From Candidatus Pantoea floridensis (GTDB lineage: Bacteria > Pseudomonadota > Gammaproteobacteria > Enterobacterales > Enterobacteriaceae): a stretch of DNA of 64,000 nt. The translations under genes were made by a program, and so were the position numbers. The notes beneath the pieces are model-generated. The model did not search any database. It was not told where the DNA came from and saw nothing but the letters and a program-made list of their open reading frames with translations. Below are positions 62,471 to 64,000 of this stretch, piece after piece. Within the stretch, counting starts at the first letter, position 1. Every line of letters begins with the position of its first letter. The stretch covers positions 682,001 to 746,000 of the forward strand of contig NZ_OCMY01000001.1 in assembly GCF_900215435.1 (NCBI RefSeq), given 5' to 3'.

Positions 62471-64000
62471 GTCACCTCCAGTTGGACCATGCTCAGATCC
62501 TCAGAAACAGCCTTATTCACAGGTGCAGCATCTTTCGCTATACATTTAAGCTTCTCTTCACCAACCGTTGCTAATAGCGGCCCTTGCGCCGGATCCCAGC
62601 CACGGATAAAGGCTTGACCACCTTGCCCTACCACGCTTTGACTCTTGCCGTTCGCATCCATAAGATCGGTCCCAATAGGCAGGTAACTATGAGAACTGTC
62701 GCGTAATGTCAGAATCATTGGGGTCCCGGTGATCGTATTCATCACGACAGGTATTGCGGCACCCTGACGTGGAAAAATGTGTTTCTCGTTGTCCAGAACA
62801 TCTACAGTGTCGGGCAACCCTTTCGCATCCAACTGGATAACATTCTCACGGTAAGGGTACAGAGAAGGCTGTATGGCATAGCCGAATCGGTTAACTTTTG
62901 CCCCCTGACCATTAAGTAACCTTGCTCCCGCAGCTCCTTTCGCCTCAATAATGGCAAAAGGAGCATCATTGATACTTGGCCCAAGTGTGACACCACCTTT
63001 ATGAGCCACAGCACTACCTCTTAATGAGCCTGCAAACTGCGTGTTAAAATCATTCGCCGTTGCACTCAAGCCAACTTGAGCAATTGATGATTGGTATTGA
63101 ATATTACCGCTCACCGCTTTATCGTTCGCTCTATTACCTACGTTGGCACCTACACCATATGTCAGCTCCCCCTGGTCACCCTGATAGCCGGAAGCATTAG
63201 TCTGGAATGTTGTGCCACTTTGATTACTGTTACTCACTGTGCTGTATAACGAATTAAATAACGGTTTTTGGTTATAATTACCACCAATAGGTATATTAAC
63301 GGCCAACTGGATAATATTTTCATCATTGCCATTTCCAGCGCGCGAACGCGATCCTGTAATTGAATAGCCAAAACGTCCCAGGGAATGATTAAAGCTTATC
63401 GAATATTGGCGCGAATCCGTTTTCCCGCCCCAATAACTGGCTAAACTTCCGCTAAACCATAAAGATTTATTATCGTCAATACGCTGGTTAACACTTGCTG
63501 TAAAACGGTTCTGCGTGCGGTAGTTGATGTAAACATTATCCGCCTCACTGCGTTCTTTAATTAATGACGTATTACGAGCCAAAGCCATCTCACGAAAACT
63601 ATAATAACCTTTGGAAGAGTAACGATAAGCTGCCAGAGTAATGTTAGTATTTGTTGGGTCAAGATATTTGCTGTAATTTACCTGATAACTATTCCCTAAA
63701 CGCTGAGTGTTATTGGCTAAAACACTACGTGCATTTATGACATCAAAAGAGATCCCACCTATTGGCGTATTGAAAGCCTGGCCCAGACCAAACGCTTTAT
63801 AGTGTTCACCAATTAATGTTCCGCCATACATGGTCCAGTAATTCATCAAACCGCGATGATACGTCGCCTGAAAGAGATCGGGATGGTCATAAATTTGCTC
63901 CTCCTTTAACTGTCCAAGTGCTAGAGAAAACCGTGAAGAACCTTCTCGTAACAGCATGGGCGGAGCAGAAAACGGAATCAATTGCTGCCTGATGCGGCCA
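62455..64000 (-). CDS. Fimbrial outer-membrane usher, C-terminal part
   Basis: The frame is open from the right-hand edge and ends at 62455, so the N-terminal domain is outside the window. The visible part covers the barrel and plug regions (LIPFSAPPMLLREG, GLMNYWTMYGGTLI, AAYRYSSKGYYSF) and the C-terminal domains (GVTLGPSINDAPFAIIEAKG and the YRENVIQLDAKGLPDTVDV stretch) through to a final Cys-containing EVTCLRN. It resembles FimD throughout. It precedes the pilin gene and shares its strand. Confidence 0.9.
   Translation of the reverse strand, partial: GRIRQQLIPFSAPPMLLREGSSRFSLALGQLKEEQIYDHPDLFQATYHRGLMNYWTMYGGTLIGEHYKAFGLGQAFNTPIGGISFDVINARSVLANNTQRLGNSYQVNYSKYLDPTNTNITLAAYRYSSKGYYSFREMALARNTSLIKERSEADNVYINYRTQNRFTASVNQRIDDNKSLWFSGSLASYWGGKTDSRQYSISFNHSLGRFGYSITGSRSRAGNGNDENIIQLAVNIPIGGNYNQKPLFNSLYSTVSNSNQSGTTFQTNASGYQGDQGELTYGVGANVGNRANDKAVSGNIQYQSSIAQVGLSATANDFNTQFAGSLRGSAVAHKGGVTLGPSINDAPFAIIEAKGAAGARLLNGQGAKVNRFGYAIQPSLYPYRENVIQLDAKGLPDTVDVLDNEKHIFPRQGAAIPVVMNTITGTPMILTLRDSSHSYLPIGTDLMDANGKSQSVVGQGGQAFIRGWDPAQGPLLATVGEEKLKCIAKDAAPVNKAVSEDLSMVQLEVTCLRN

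Overview
The window comes from an enterobacterial chromosome, most probably Erwiniaceae and Pantoea-like. The first 10.6 kb is the conserved lptE-holA-nadD-rsfS-rlmH-mrdA-mrdB-rlpA-dacA-ybeD-lipB-lipA-tatE block, with protein lengths nearly identical to those of E. coli. It differs from E. coli in lacking phpB between nadD and rsfS and ybeF between lipB and lipA. The genus is inferred from gene order and accessory content, not from a database match. I saw no rRNA, tRNA, insertion sequence or CRISPR array.

Layout: (1) 0-10.6 kb: DNA polymerase III delta, NAD synthesis, ribosome silencing and methylation, the elongasome (PBP2, RodA, RlpA, PBP5) and lipoate synthesis, all on the plus strand, then tatE on the minus strand. 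(2) 10.7-16.6 kb: a tight five-gene minus-strand operon (amino-acid-type ABC importer, YbeM/Nit amidase, second binding protein) facing a MocR-type PLP regulator, placed between tatE and cspE-pagP. (3) 16.6-26.4 kb: small and metabolic genes. These include GNAT, cspE, pagP, yohP, several very small ORFs, hcxB, gntT with two overlapping GntR-type operators, an iron-type alcohol dehydrogenase, a YbiV-like HAD phosphatase, an RcnB-like His-rich protein, DUF523 and DUF1272. (4) 26.6-32.1 kb: a yhfZ-Y-X-W-U-T operon without php and yhfS. (5) 32.2-35.1 kb: an AI-2E family exporter, a HAD-IB phosphatase and an orphan terC. (6) 35.4-44.3 kb: a signalling island with an RcsB-like regulator, an EvgS-like hybrid sensor whose phospho-accepting histidine is replaced by tyrosine, its LuxR-type partner, and a complete EvgA/EvgS-like pair facing it. 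(7) 44.9-61.8 kb: a 14-gene type VI secretion operon on the minus strand (tssB, tssC, hcp, tssJ, tssK, tssL, tssM, a gene of unknown function, vgrG, PAAR, tagK-like, tagJ, tssE, and a last gene that looks like a GT29-type sialyltransferase-fold protein). (8) 61.9-64 kb: the 3' end of a chaperone-usher fimbrial operon, with pilin and usher; the usher runs off the window.

The T6SS region is the most unusual part. It encodes membrane complex, sheath, tube, spike and TssE, but tssA, tssF, tssG and tssH/clpV are absent and both flanks are unrelated genes. Its VgrG carries a C-terminal tail of 21 near-identical six-residue Pro-Thr-Asp repeats and no recognisable effector domain. The last gene of the same operon shows three motifs resembling those of GT29 sialyltransferases. 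A mucin-like spike tail together with a glycosyltransferase-like protein suggests, as a hypothesis only, a glycosylated T6SS spike or a glycosyltransferase-fold effector. The neighbouring pseudo-histidine-kinase with an intact receiver is the second most interesting item.
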